From assembly GCF_008923205.2 (NCBI RefSeq), contig NZ_WBMS02000005.1, positions 1-56,143 on the forward strand: a stretch of 56,143 nucleotides of DNA. The letters are read 5' to 3'. This DNA comes from Actinomadura physcomitrii. GTDB taxonomy: Bacteria > Actinomycetota > Actinomycetes > Streptosporangiales > Streptosporangiaceae. The notes beneath the pieces were generated by a model. The model searched no databases. It was given only the letters and a program-made list of their open reading frames with translations, and was not told the origin of the DNA. The first letter of the stretch is position 1. Each line of letters begins with the position of its first letter. Of this stretch, positions 24,973 to 32,957 are shown one piece after another. The position numbers were made by a program, and so were the translations under genes.

Positions 24973-26370
24973 ATGGCCTCGCTCGTCGACCGGCACACCG
25001 GGTTCGTCGCCGCGCTGCGGGAGGCCGGGCTGCCGGTGTCGGTCGCCGAGGGCCTGGACGCGGTCCGCGCGATGAAGGCCGTCGACCTGCTGGACCGGAG
25101 CGCGCTGCGGGCCGCGTACGCCGCGACGGTGGTGAAGCGGCCGCAGCACCGCCCGACCTTCGACACGCTGTTCGACCTGTGGTTTCCGGCGGCGGTCGGG
25201 GACGGCGCCGGGGCGGCGCGCGAGGAGGACCGTCCCGTCCGGACGCTCGGCGCGGACGGCAGCCCCGTCCCGCCCGCCCTCGACCCGGAGGTGCAGCGCC
25301 GCCGCGAGGAGCTGATGGAGCTGTTCCTGGCCGGCGACGACGCGGCGCTGCGGCAGTTCGCGCGGACGGCCGTCGCCGAGTACGGGCGGACGCCGGGGCA
25401 GGAATCGTGGTTCTCCTCCGGCGTTCTGCGGGCGCTGTCGCCCGAGACGCTGATGGCGGGGCTGCTCAACGCGGTGCTGAACGGTCAGGAGCGCGGCGGG
25501 ATGGCCGAGCGCGTCGCGCGCCGCACCTTCCGCGACCGGATCGCCCGGTTCGAGGACCTCGTCGCGAGCGAGGTGCGCCGCCGCATCGCCGAGGACACCG
25601 GCGTCGAGCGGACCGCGCGCCTCGCCGTCCGGCCGCCGCTGGAGCGCCTGGACTTCTCCAGCGCCAACCGCGCCGACCTCGCCGCGCTGCGCCGCGAGGT
25701 GTACCCGCTGGCGCGCAAGCTCGCGTCCAAGCTCGTCCAGAAGCAGCGGCACGGCAAGCGCGGCCGGCTGGACTTCCGCCGGACGGTCCGGGCGTCGCTG
25801 GGCAGCGGGGGAGTGCCGCTGACGACGCACTACCGGCCGCGCCGCCCGCACAAGCCGGAGCTGGTCGTGCTGTGCGACGCCAGCGACTCGGTGTCGGCGT
25901 TCGCGCACTTCACGCTGCTGCTGACGTTCGCGCTGCGCGAGCAGTTCAGCAAGGTCCGCGCGTTCGCGTTCATCGACGCGACCGACGAGATCACCAAGTA
26001 CTTCGCACCGGGCGCTGACGTCACCGACGCGATGACGCGCATGGCCGCCGAGGCCGACCTCGTCTGGATCACCGGCCGCTCCAACTACGGCCATGCGATC
26101 AAGGTGTTCGACGACAAGTACCGCGACGCCATCACGCCGAAGACGTCCCTGCTCATTCTGGGCGACGCCCGCTCCAACTACGGCGAGCTGTCGCTGCCGA
26201 TCCTGCGGTCGATGGTCGACCGGGCCCGGCACGCCTACTGGCTGAACCCGGAGCCGCGCCGCCTCTGGGACACCGGCGACTCCGCCGCGTCCCGCTACGG
26301 CGACCTCGTCCCGATGTTCGAGTGCCGCAACCTGGCCCAGCTCGCCGCCTTCATCGAGGAGCTGGCCTAG
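24973..26370 (+). CDS. VWA-domain CoxE-like protein
   Basis: This 465-aa protein has an N-terminal helical region starting ALREAGLPVSVAEGLDAVRA. The C-terminal von Willebrand A domain carries the MIDAS motif LVVLCDASDSVSAFAHFTLL (DxSxS, residues ~297-316) and the later IDATDEI and GRSNYGHAI segments. It works with MoxR-type ATPases. ATG 24973 is 4 nt after the MoxR stop. The TAG stop overlaps, on the opposite strand, the stop of an MFS transporter remnant through a shared CTAG. Confidence 0.92.
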   Translation: MASLVDRHTGFVAALREAGLPVSVAEGLDAVRAMKAVDLLDRSALRAAYAATVVKRPQHRPTFDTLFDLWFPAAVGDGAGAAREEDRPVRTLGADGSPVPPALDPEVQRRREELMELFLAGDDAALRQFARTAVAEYGRTPGQESWFSSGVLRALSPETLMAGLLNAVLNGQERGGMAERVARRTFRDRIARFEDLVASEVRRRIAEDTGVERTARLAVRPPLERLDFSSANRADLAALRREVYPLARKLASKLVQKQRHGKRGRLDFRRTVRASLGSGGVPLTTHYRPRRPHKPELVVLCDASDSVSAFAHFTLLLTFALREQFSKVRAFAFIDATDEITKYFAPGADVTDAMTRMAAEADLVWITGRSNYGHAIKVFDDKYRDAITPKTSLLILGDARSNYGELSLPILRSMVDRARHAYWLNPEPRRLWDTGDSAASRYGDLVPMFECRNLAQLAAFIEELA

Positions 26371-26505
26371 CGCTCGCGGATCGCGGCGGCCAGGGCCGCG
26401 CCGGCGAGGGCGACGACGGCGGAGACGAGCATCGTGACGTCGGTGCCGTGCGCGAGCGCGGACGGCCCGTCGCCCGATCCGGTCGCGATCGCGCCGACGA
26501 CCGCG
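26367..26505 (-). pseudogene. MFS transporter, C-terminal remnant
   Basis: The minus frame ends with VAVVGAIATG (about residue -45 from the stop), then VTMLVSAVVALAGAALAAAI and RER-stop. This is the last transmembrane helix pair typical of EmrB/QacA-type 14-TM drug transporters. Only about 46 codons remain. The frame is interrupted at about 26505, where a plus-strand cyclase remnant starts. Its stop shares CTAG with the CoxE-like stop. Confidence 0.6.
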
Positions 26506-26710
26506 ACACGGTGATCGGCGACCCGGTGAACGAGGCGGCGCGGCTGACCGACCTCGCCAAGGCGACCGAGGCGCGCGTTCTCGCGTCCGGCTCCCTGGTG
26601 GCCACGGCGGATCCGGAGGAGGCGGCGCAGTGGGGCCCGGCGAGGAGGTCGTCCTGCGGGGCCGCACGCGGGCGACCCGGCTCGCCGCGCCGCGCGGGGC
26701 TTCCGGGTAG
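26506..26710 (+). pseudogene. Class III adenylate/guanylate cyclase, C-terminal remnant with frameshift
   Basis: From about 26506 the frame reads TVIGDPVNEAARLTDLAKAT, the diagnostic late part of the class III cyclase catalytic domain (GDPVNEAARL), and continues to about AAQWG at 26635. The family continuation GEEVVLRGRTRATRLAAP is present but one base out of frame (26639 onward, TAG at 26710). A single-base indel in the G/C run TGGGGCCC is the simplest explanation. The N-terminal membrane and HAMP parts and most of the catalytic domain are gone. This is a clear pseudogene. Confidence 0.75.
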
Positions 26711-26713
26711 GGC

Positions 26714-27460
26714 TCAGGACGGGCCGAGCGTGGCGCCGCTCAGCGTCGTGTAGAACGGCGACTCGGTGAACCCGGGGCCGGTCTCCTCGCCGATGTAGAC
26801 GTCGGCGTGGTGCTCGCCGCCGTAGCCGGGACGGAACAGATCGGTGACCGTCCAGCGCGCCTTCCGGAACGCCGCGCACACCGCCGCCTCGATGCGGTGC
26901 CCGGCGCCGTCCCTCCCGCAGTCGACGATCGCGAACCGCTGCCCGCGCGCGAGCACCGAACGGTCGGCGGCGGCGGACGACCAGGGCCGCAGCGGACGGC
27001 CGGCCGAGTCGCGGGTCGTGTCGTCCAGCCAGTACCCGACGCTGTGCGACCAGTTGAGGTACCGGCCGCGCTGCGGCCCCGACGTGATCCGCCCGCTGCC
27101 CTCCTCCCGGATGACGGCGAGGAAGTCCTCCGGGTAGGAGCCGAGCGGCGTCCTCCCGTGCGAGCAGTGCAGCCGGGGGCAGCCCTTGACGGCCTTGGGA
27201 CGCCCCTTGTGGAGGCTCTCGACCGCCGTGTAGTAGGTGGTGATCCGCCACGCGCCGGGCCTGCCGAGGGGCCGGGCCCGCTCGGCCTGCGCCGACGCGT
27301 CGGGCGACACGTCGGGCGAGGCGGCGGGGGAGGACGCGGCGGTCGCGGTGGGCGGCGGGACGTCCAGCGCGCCCGCCGAGCTTCCGGCCGCCCGGCCGCA
27401 GCCGGCGGCGAGGGCACCGCACAGCGCCAAAGCGGCGGCAAGCGATGCCCTCGGCCGCAT
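26714..27460 (-). CDS. Secreted lipoprotein with 3D/double-psi-barrel-like domain
   Basis: This 248-aa protein has an N-terminal signal SLAAALALCGALAAGCGRAA with lipobox LAAGC (Cys ~21). A Pro/Ser/Ala linker (~25-65) follows, then a globular domain with WRITTYYTAVESLHKG, YLNWSHSVGYWLDDTTRDS and VTDLFRPGYGGEHHADVYIG. The last block resembles the DxF...GxxHxDLY end of 3D/RlpA-like double-psi barrels, which include lytic transglycosylase-related cell-wall proteins. Assignment to that fold is by pattern only. Two Cys (GCPRLHCSHG) could form a disulphide. Confidence 0.75.
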   Translation of the reverse strand: MRPRASLAAALALCGALAAGCGRAAGSSAGALDVPPPTATAASSPAASPDVSPDASAQAERARPLGRPGAWRITTYYTAVESLHKGRPKAVKGCPRLHCSHGRTPLGSYPEDFLAVIREEGSGRITSGPQRGRYLNWSHSVGYWLDDTTRDSAGRPLRPWSSAAADRSVLARGQRFAIVDCGRDGAGHRIEAAVCAAFRKARWTVTDLFRPGYGGEHHADVYIGEETGPGFTESPFYTTLSGATLGPS

Positions 27461-27632
27461 CCGCGCCTCCTCAGCTCCGGTCGGCGCCCGTGCGCTCCGG
27501 CTCGTCCACCACGGGCGACGATATCCCGGACGCGGCGGCGGGGCGGCCAGTGAGCGGGAATCCGGCCAGGAGCAGCGCGGACGCGGAAGGCGGCGACCCC
27601 CGGCACTGGGAATCGCCGCCTGCCGGCCTGGA

Positions 27633-28277
27633 TCAGTGGCCGCGCGCGATCCATTCGTCGAGGTGCGGCGCCTCGCCGCCGATGGTGGTGGAGTCGCCGT
27701 GGCCGGTCCGCACGACCGTGTCCGGCGGGAGCGTGAGCAGCCGCTCCCGGATCGAGTCGATGATCGTCGGGAAGTCGGAGAAGGACCGGCCGGTCGCGCC
27801 GGGACCGCCGTTGAACAGCGTGTCGCCGGAGAACACGGTGCCGAGGTCGGGGGCGTGCAGGCAGACCGCGCCGGGGCTGTGGCCCGGCGTGTGCAGGACG
27901 GTCAGGGCGGTGCCCGCGACGGTGATGACCTGCCCGTCGGACAGCTCGCCGTCGGGGCCTTTGTCCGGGTGCTTCTGCTTCCACAGCATCAGGTCGTCCG
28001 GGTGCAGCAGGACGGGCGCGCCGGTGCGGGCGGACAGGGCGGGCGCGGCGTCGATGTGGTCGTCGTGGCCGTGCGTGGACACGATCGCGACCAGCCGCCG
28101 GTCGCCGACCGCCGCCGCGATCGCGTCGGCGTCGTGCGCGGCGTCGATGACGATCGCCTCGCCGTCGTCGCCGATGATCCAGACGTTGTTGTCGACCTCC
28201 CACGTCCCGCCGTCCAGGGAGAACGTCCCGGACGTCACGATGCGGTCGATGCGCGCCCGCGGTGAAGCCGGTGCCAT
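27633..28277 (-). CDS. MBL-fold hydrolase partnered with MscR
   Basis: This 214-aa MBL protein has the full metal motif IVSTHGHDDHIDAAPAL (residues ~67-83, HxHxDH), the third His in LHTPGHSPGAVCLHA (~130) and the Asp in TVFSGDTLFNGG (~150). Its ATG shares a base with the mscR stop (TGATG), so it is translationally coupled. In mycobacteria and other actinobacteria an MBL protein follows the S-(hydroxymethyl)mycothiol dehydrogenase gene (as with Rv2260) and may act on the S-formylmycothiol product. That activity is inferred from context. Confidence 0.92.
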   Translation of the reverse strand: MAPASPRARIDRIVTSGTFSLDGGTWEVDNNVWIIGDDGEAIVIDAAHDADAIAAAVGDRRLVAIVSTHGHDDHIDAAPALSARTGAPVLLHPDDLMLWKQKHPDKGPDGELSDGQVITVAGTALTVLHTPGHSPGAVCLHAPDLGTVFSGDTLFNGGPGATGRSFSDFPTIIDSIRERLLTLPPDTVVRTGHGDSTTIGGEAPHLDEWIARGH

Positions 28278-29380
28278 CAGAGGACCACCACCGAGCGCAG
28301 CACGTCGCCGTGGTGCATCTTCTCGAACGCGGCCTCGACGCCGTCCAGCTCGATGGTCTCGGACACGAACGCGTCCAGGTCGAGGCGGCCCTGCAGGTAC
28401 AGGTCGATGAGCATGGGGAAGTCGCGGGACGGCAGGCAGTCGCCGTACCAGGACGACTTCAGCGACCCGCCCCGGCCGAACACGTCCAGCAGCGGCAACT
28501 CCAGCTTCATCTCCGGAGTCGGCACCCCCACAAGGACGACGGTTCCGGCGAGGTCGCGGGCGTAGAACGCCTGCTTGTAGGTCTCGGGGCGGCCGACCGC
28601 GTCGATGACGACGTCCGCGCCGAACCCGCCGGTCAGCTCCTGCACGGCCGCGACCACGTCGGTGCCCCTGGCGTGGACGGTGTGGGTGGCGCCGAGGGAG
28701 GTGGCGGTGGCGAGCTTGCGCTCGTCCAGGTCGATCGCGATGATCCTCGCCGCGCCGGCCAGCCGCGCGCCCAGCACCGCCGCCGCGCCGACGCCGCCGC
28801 AGCCGATGACCGCGACCGAGTCGCCGCGCCCCACGTTGCCGGTGTTGATCGCCGCGCCCAGGCCCGCCATGACGCCGCAGCCGAGCAGGCCCGCGACCGC
28901 GGGCTTGGCGGCCGGGTCGACCTTGGTGCACTGCCCGGCGGCCACCAGCGTCTTGTCGGCGAACGCGCCGATGCCCAGCGCCGGGGACAGCTCCGTCCCG
29001 TCCTCGAGGGTCATCTTCTGCGCCGCGTTGTGGGTGTTGAAGCAGTACCACGGGCGGCCGCGCAGGCACGCCCGGCACTGCCCGCACACCGCGCGCCAGT
29101 TGAGGATGACGAAGTCGCCGGGCGCCACCTCGGTGACGCCGTCGCCGACCGACTCCACCACGCCCGCGGCCTCGTGCCCGAGCAGGAACGGGAACTCGTC
29201 GTTGATCCCGCCCTCACGGTAGTGCAGGTCGGTGTGGCACACCCCGCACGCCTGCACCTTCACGACCGCCTCGCCCGGACCCGGATCGGGGACGATGACC
29301 GTCTCGATCCGCACCGGCTCGCCCCGCCCGGGTGCGACGACCCCCCGTACCTGCTGCGCCATGCTGCCGCCTCTCGTCAT
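28277..29380 (-). CDS. mscR: S-(hydroxymethyl)mycothiol dehydrogenase
   Basis: This 367-aa zinc-dependent medium-chain alcohol dehydrogenase has catalytic zinc ligands in [16 protein letters not shown] (residues ~43-58) and [17 protein letters not shown] (~72). The structural zinc loop is [15 protein letters not shown] (~98-112), and the NAD-binding motif is [16 protein letters not shown] (~190). It oxidises the formaldehyde-mycothiol adduct to S-formylmycothiol, detoxifying formaldehyde; it also reduces S-nitrosomycothiol. ATG 29380 has an AAGGA SD; ATG 29362 (MAQQVRG), matching the usual family start, is equally plausible. It heads a two-gene operon with the MBL gene. Confidence 0.95.
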   Translation of the reverse strand: MTRGGSMAQQVRGVVAPGRGEPVRIETVIVPDPGPGEAVVKVQACGVCHTDLHYREGGINDEFPFLLGHEAAGVVESVGDGVTEVAPGDFVILNWRAVCGQCRACLRGRPWYCFNTHNAAQKMTLEDGTELSPALGIGAFADKTLVAAGQCTKVDPAAKPAVAGLLGCGVMAGLGAAINTGNVGRGDSVAVIGCGGVGAAAVLGARLAGAARIIAIDLDERKLATATSLGATHTVHARGTDVVAAVQELTGGFGADVVIDAVGRPETYKQAFYARDLAGTVVLVGVPTPEMKLELPLLDVFGRGGSLKSSWYGDCLPSRDFPMLIDLYLQGRLDLDAFVSETIELDGVEAAFEKMHHGDVLRSVVVL

Positions 29381-29586
29381 GTTTCCGTCCTTGCCCCGAC
29401 CCTATAGAGCACGGCCCCGGCCTCCCGGCAGGACTTCTGCCGGACGGAACATCCCGGCACCTCCGCTGGAGGGAGGCCACCGCCCCCCGAGGTAGCGGAT
29501 GGAAGTTCCCCGGCCGGCGCGATGCCCGTCCGGGCGCGCGGGCCGGAGGCTGGTGGCCGTTCGTTCCCCCAAGCGAGAGGACCGCC

Positions 29587-30843
29587 ATGCCACGCCGCCT
29601 GAAGATCGCCGCCGCGGGCGCCGCCGGCGCCGCGATCATCGCCGCCGGTGCCGTGCCCGCCCTGGCCGGGGAGGGGGCCGGGGACCGCCCGGCCGCGACG
29701 CACCAGCACGCCGCCGCCCGCGGGCAGCTGATCTCCGCGCGCTACCTCGGCACCAGGTCCGCCGCCGAGGTGCGCGCCTGGCTGCCGACCGAGGGCTTCG
29801 ACGCCTCGTCCGTCCGCTACGGCGTCGACTCCTACCGCCTCATCTACCGGACGGTCGACGCGCGCGGGCGCGCGACGGTCGCCAGCGGCCTGTTCGTGCT
29901 CCCGCGCAACGGCGAGCGGGAGCTGCCCACCGTCTCCTACACGCACGGAACCGCCAGCCACATCGCCGACGCGCCGTCGATGGCGCAGGACGTGTGGGGC
30001 CCGGGGCCGGCCGTCACCTACGGCGCCGCCGGGTTCGCCGCGGCAGCGCCCGACTACCTCGGCCTCGGCGAAGGCCCGGGCGTCCACCCGTGGAAGGACG
30101 TGCCGACCGAGACGTCCGCGGCGCTCGACATGCTCCGCGCCGCCAGGCAGTTCACCTTGCGCGAGCACCGCGAACTGGACGGGCGGGTCTTCGTCACCGG
30201 GTTCTCGCAGGGCGCCTCGTCCGCGCTCGGCCTCGCCCGGACGCTGCAGGACGGCGCCGACCCGCACTTCCGGGTCCGCGCGGTCGCCCCGATCAGCGGC
30301 GCGTACGACTTCCGCGGCGCGGAGCTGCCCGCGCTGCTGGACGGCAGGGTCGACCCGAAGATGTCCGTGGCGTACGTGTCGTACCTGCTCACGTCGTGGA
30401 ACCGCGTCCACGGAGGCATCTACGGCAAGCCGTCCGACGTCTTCAAGGAGCCGTACGCGAGCCGTGTCGAGAAGTACTTCGACGGCACCACGCCCGGCCA
30501 GGTCATGCTGAAGGGCCTGCCCGGGACCCTCGACGAGCTGCTCACCCCGCGCGGGTTCGAGGTGCTGCGCCACCCGTCCGGGACGTTCGCGAAGGCGCTG
30601 CAGGTGGACGGCGAGGTCTGCACCGCGTGGACCCCGCGCGTCCCCCTCCGGCTCTACAAGATCACCAACGACGACCAGGCGGTCACCGCGAACACCGACC
30701 ACTGCGTCGCCGGATTCCGCGCCCGCGGCGTAGCGGCGCCCGTCATCGACGTGGGCGACAAGGTGTACGGCGGCTCCCGGCACCTCGGGTCGAACCTCGC
30801 CGGCACCGCCCTCGCCGTCCGCTGGTTCGCCGGGCTGCGCTGA
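29587..30843 (+). CDS. Secreted alpha/beta hydrolase (lipase/esterase-like)
   Basis: This 418-aa protein begins with a signal peptide, IAAAGAAGAAIIAAGAVPAL (cleavage probably after AxA, ~28). The hydrolase core contains PTVSYTHGTASH (oxyanion region, ~118), the nucleophile elbow VFVTGFSQGASSALGLA (GxSxG, Ser ~204), and late acid/His candidates in LYKITNDDQAVTAN and GGSRHLGSNL. The layout resembles secretory lipases (LIP family) of actinomycetes. GAGAGG about 7 nt upstream supports ATG 29587. It is divergent from mscR across a 206-bp intergenic region where nothing else is recognised. Confidence 0.88.
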   Translation: MPRRLKIAAAGAAGAAIIAAGAVPALAGEGAGDRPAATHQHAAARGQLISARYLGTRSAAEVRAWLPTEGFDASSVRYGVDSYRLIYRTVDARGRATVASGLFVLPRNGERELPTVSYTHGTASHIADAPSMAQDVWGPGPAVTYGAAGFAAAAPDYLGLGEGPGVHPWKDVPTETSAALDMLRAARQFTLREHRELDGRVFVTGFSQGASSALGLARTLQDGADPHFRVRAVAPISGAYDFRGAELPALLDGRVDPKMSVAYVSYLLTSWNRVHGGIYGKPSDVFKEPYASRVEKYFDGTTPGQVMLKGLPGTLDELLTPRGFEVLRHPSGTFAKALQVDGEVCTAWTPRVPLRLYKITNDDQAVTANTDHCVAGFRARGVAAPVIDVGDKVYGGSRHLGSNLAGTALAVRWFAGLR

Positions 30844-30852
30844 GCGGCGCGC

Positions 30853-31434
30853 TCAGCCGAACCGGATCGCCCGGAGCCGGTCGGCGGCCTCCCGGTCCAG
30901 CACGGTGACCCCGGCGGCGGGCGGGAGGGCGCCGCCCCGGGCGCGCTCGATCAGCGGCACCCAGCGCCGGCAGTGCCGCGCGAACGTGACGCCCGTGACG
31001 GCCCGCCCGCGCGCGAACTGCCCGGCCCGCGCGGTCTCCGGGGCGACGTCGATGAGGATCAGGTGCAGCCGGCCGCCCCGGCGGCGCGCCAGCCAGGCGA
31101 AGCAGTACAGGATGTGGGGCCAGGTGCCGCGCGTGTGCGCGACGACCCCGTGGCCGGCCAGCACCGCCCGCCCGATCCGCCACACGTGCGTGACGTGGAC
31201 GAGCGGGGTGCGCAGCCGCACCGGCAGCGGGCGCAGGAAGCGCGCCCACCAGTTGCGGGACTGCCGCGAGTCGATGATCCGGACGTCGCCCGCGGGCACC
31301 GGCGCGGTCTCCTCGCCGGTCAGCCCGTACAGCCGATTCAGCAGGGTGCTCTTGCCCGCCCCCGGGAGCCCGGCGAGCAGTACCAGCGAGCCCCGCGGGT
31401 AGCGCAGGGCGGTGCCCGGTTGCGTGTCGTCGAT
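30853..31434 (-). CDS. P-loop kinase/AAA-like protein with no canonical start codon
   Basis: The frame encodes a Walker A LVLLAGLPGAGKSTLLNRLY near its N terminus, then VRIIDSRQSRNWWARFL, HLILIDVAPETARAGQFARG and FARHCRRWVPLIERA. This pattern marks small actinomycete P-loop NTPases or kinases of unknown substrate. From the in-frame stop at 31482-31480 to the P-loop there is no ATG, GTG or TTG. The first GTG (31299) lies past the P-loop and would delete it. An AGGAG SD (31445-31441) stands 6 nt before an ATC codon at 31434, taken as the nominal start. It could use a rare ATC start, have lost its start by mutation, or contain a sequencing error. Confidence 0.7.
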   Translation of the reverse strand: MDDTQPGTALRYPRGSLVLLAGLPGAGKSTLLNRLYGLTGEETAPVPAGDVRIIDSRQSRNWWARFLRPLPVRLRTPLVHVTHVWRIGRAVLAGHGVVAHTRGTWPHILYCFAWLARRRGGRLHLILIDVAPETARAGQFARGRAVTGVTFARHCRRWVPLIERARGGALPPAAGVTVLDREAADRLRAIRFG

Positions 31435-31566
31435 GATGCGCTCCTGGTCTCGGCCCCCGGTTCGGTGCGGATGTGGTCGTCAAAACGAACACTCCGCACC
31501 ACTGGTTCCGGCGGGCCGGCGCATCGGGGCGCCACGGACGCCGCGGCGGCCGTCGGCGGCGCCGCG

Positions 31567-32232
31567 TCACCAGCCGCGCGAGCGCCACTCGGGCAGCGAC
31601 GGGCGCTCCCGGCCGAGCGTCGAGTCCTTGCCGTGGCCCGGATAGAACCAGGTGGTGTCCGGAAGCCGGTCGAAGACGCGCTCCTCCACGTCCGCGAACA
31701 GCTGCTTGAACAGCGTCGGGTCGCCCCAGGTGTTGCCGACCCCGCCCGGGAACAGGCTGTCGCCGGTGAACAGGTGCGGGCGGGCGGCCAGCTCGCCGCT
31801 CGCGTCGTACAGCAGCGCGATCGAGCCGGGCGTGTGGCCGCGCAGGTGGATGACCTCCAGCTCCGCGCGGCCGACGCGGACGGTGGCGCCGTGCTCGACG
31901 GGCTCGGCGACCGGTTCGGGCAGCGCCTCCGCGTCGTGCGGGTGCGCCACGACCGGCGCGCCCGTGGCCCGCACGACCTCGCTCAGCGCCGTCCAGTGGT
32001 CCTCGTGGCGGTGCGTGGTGACGATCCGCTCGAGCGGCCCGTCGCCGATCAGCTCCAGCAGCCGCGGCGCCTCGTTGGCCGCGTCGATGAGCAGCTGCTC
32101 GCCGGTCGCGGTGCAGCGCAGCAGGTAGGCGTTGTTGTCGTACGGCCCGACCGCCACCTTGGTGACCGTCAGGCCCGGTAGCTCCCGGACGTCGGGGCGG
32201 CCGCCCGCCTCGACGTTCCCCGTGTAGGTCAT
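31567..32232 (-). CDS. MBL-fold hydrolase (hydroxyacylglutathione-hydrolase-like)
   Basis: This 221-aa protein has the metal motif RIVTTHRHEDHWTALSEV (HxHxDH, residues ~69-86), third His in VIHLRGHTPGSIALLYD (~130), Asp in HLFTGDSLFPGGVGNTW (~155) and final His in FYPGHGKDSTLG (~203). It is a compact glyoxalase-II-like protein. ATG 32232 was chosen because the 44 residues upstream in frame are low-complexity. The substrate is unknown; in mycothiol producers, thiol-ester hydrolysis is possible. Confidence 0.9.
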   Translation of the reverse strand: MTYTGNVEAGGRPDVRELPGLTVTKVAVGPYDNNAYLLRCTATGEQLLIDAANEAPRLLELIGDGPLERIVTTHRHEDHWTALSEVVRATGAPVVAHPHDAEALPEPVAEPVEHGATVRVGRAELEVIHLRGHTPGSIALLYDASGELAARPHLFTGDSLFPGGVGNTWGDPTLFKQLFADVEERVFDRLPDTTWFYPGHGKDSTLGRERPSLPEWRSRGW

Positions 32233-32465
32233 GGGCGAGTCCTCCCATCGGCGTTGCGCGCCGCCGGTGGTGCGCCCCGCCGGCGGTGCGCCCCGTGGTG
32301 GTGCGTGCGGACCCATCTTCCCCCAAAGGTCCGCCGCCGGGCGCGCCGGGGCCGGATGAGTCACGTGACGCAGCCGAACCGTGCGCCCGGCGACGGACGT
32401 TTCCGCCTTGCCGTCCCACCATGGTCATTGGAAGATCAGGATCGACCCGTGAGGACGGTGCCGCG

Positions 32466-32957
32466 TTGATCACCGCTTTCCGTCCCGGTCCGGACCGGGA
32501 ACGCCCGGAGGAGCTGCTCGGCCACGCCTGCGCGCTGGTCCGGCTCTGCGGCCGCGACGCCGCGATCGCCGCCGTGTTCCTCGCCCTGGTGCTGGTCGGG
32601 ACCGTGAGCCGGCTGGCCGCCGGTCTGCCCGGCGCCGTCGCGCTGGCCCTGCTGCCGGTGCTCGCCGGCGCGTTCGCGGTCTCCGCCGGGTACGCGGTGC
32701 GGTCCCGGCGCACGCTGCTGGCGGTGCTCGGCGAGGTGCGCGGCCGCACCGGCGCGCCGGTCGACCCGTCCGCGCCCTGGACGCCGTTCGGCGCGGCGAC
32801 CGCATTGGACGCCCGGGTCCGCGACACCGAGCTGCGCCGGCTGCTGGCGGCGGCGCACCGCTGCGGAGAGCTGTCCTGGCTGGCCGTCGCGTGGTCGGCG
32901 GCGACCGCCGTGCTGTTCCTGTTCTGGTGGCTGGCGACGGCGATGGCGGGCGGATGA
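32466..32957 (+). CDS. Small polytopic membrane protein coupled to the Crp-NB-ARC gene
   Basis: This ~163-aa protein has three hydrophobic segments: IAAVFLALVLVGTVSRLAAG, ALALLPVLAGAFAVSAGYAV and a C-terminal LAVAWSAATAVLFLFWWLAT. A cytoplasmic-type loop (~80-130, RSRRTLLAVLGEVRGRTG) lies between. TTG 32466 has GAGGA at 10 nt; ATG 32421 is an alternative without an SD. The stop overlaps the next gene's ATG as ATGA, so it is translationally coupled to the 1,323-aa regulator. No family is recognised. A membrane sensor or anchor role for that regulator is inference from coupling. Confidence 0.75.
   Translation: MITAFRPGPDRERPEELLGHACALVRLCGRDAAIAAVFLALVLVGTVSRLAAGLPGAVALALLPVLAGAFAVSAGYAVRSRRTLLAVLGEVRGRTGAPVDPSAPWTPFGAATALDARVRDTELRRLLAAAHRCGELSWLAVAWSAATAVLFLFWWLATAMAGG

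Noticed and set aside
31297..31299. GTG 31299 as start of the P-loop gene
   Set aside because: It would delete the Walker A motif that is conserved in the same frame just upstream.
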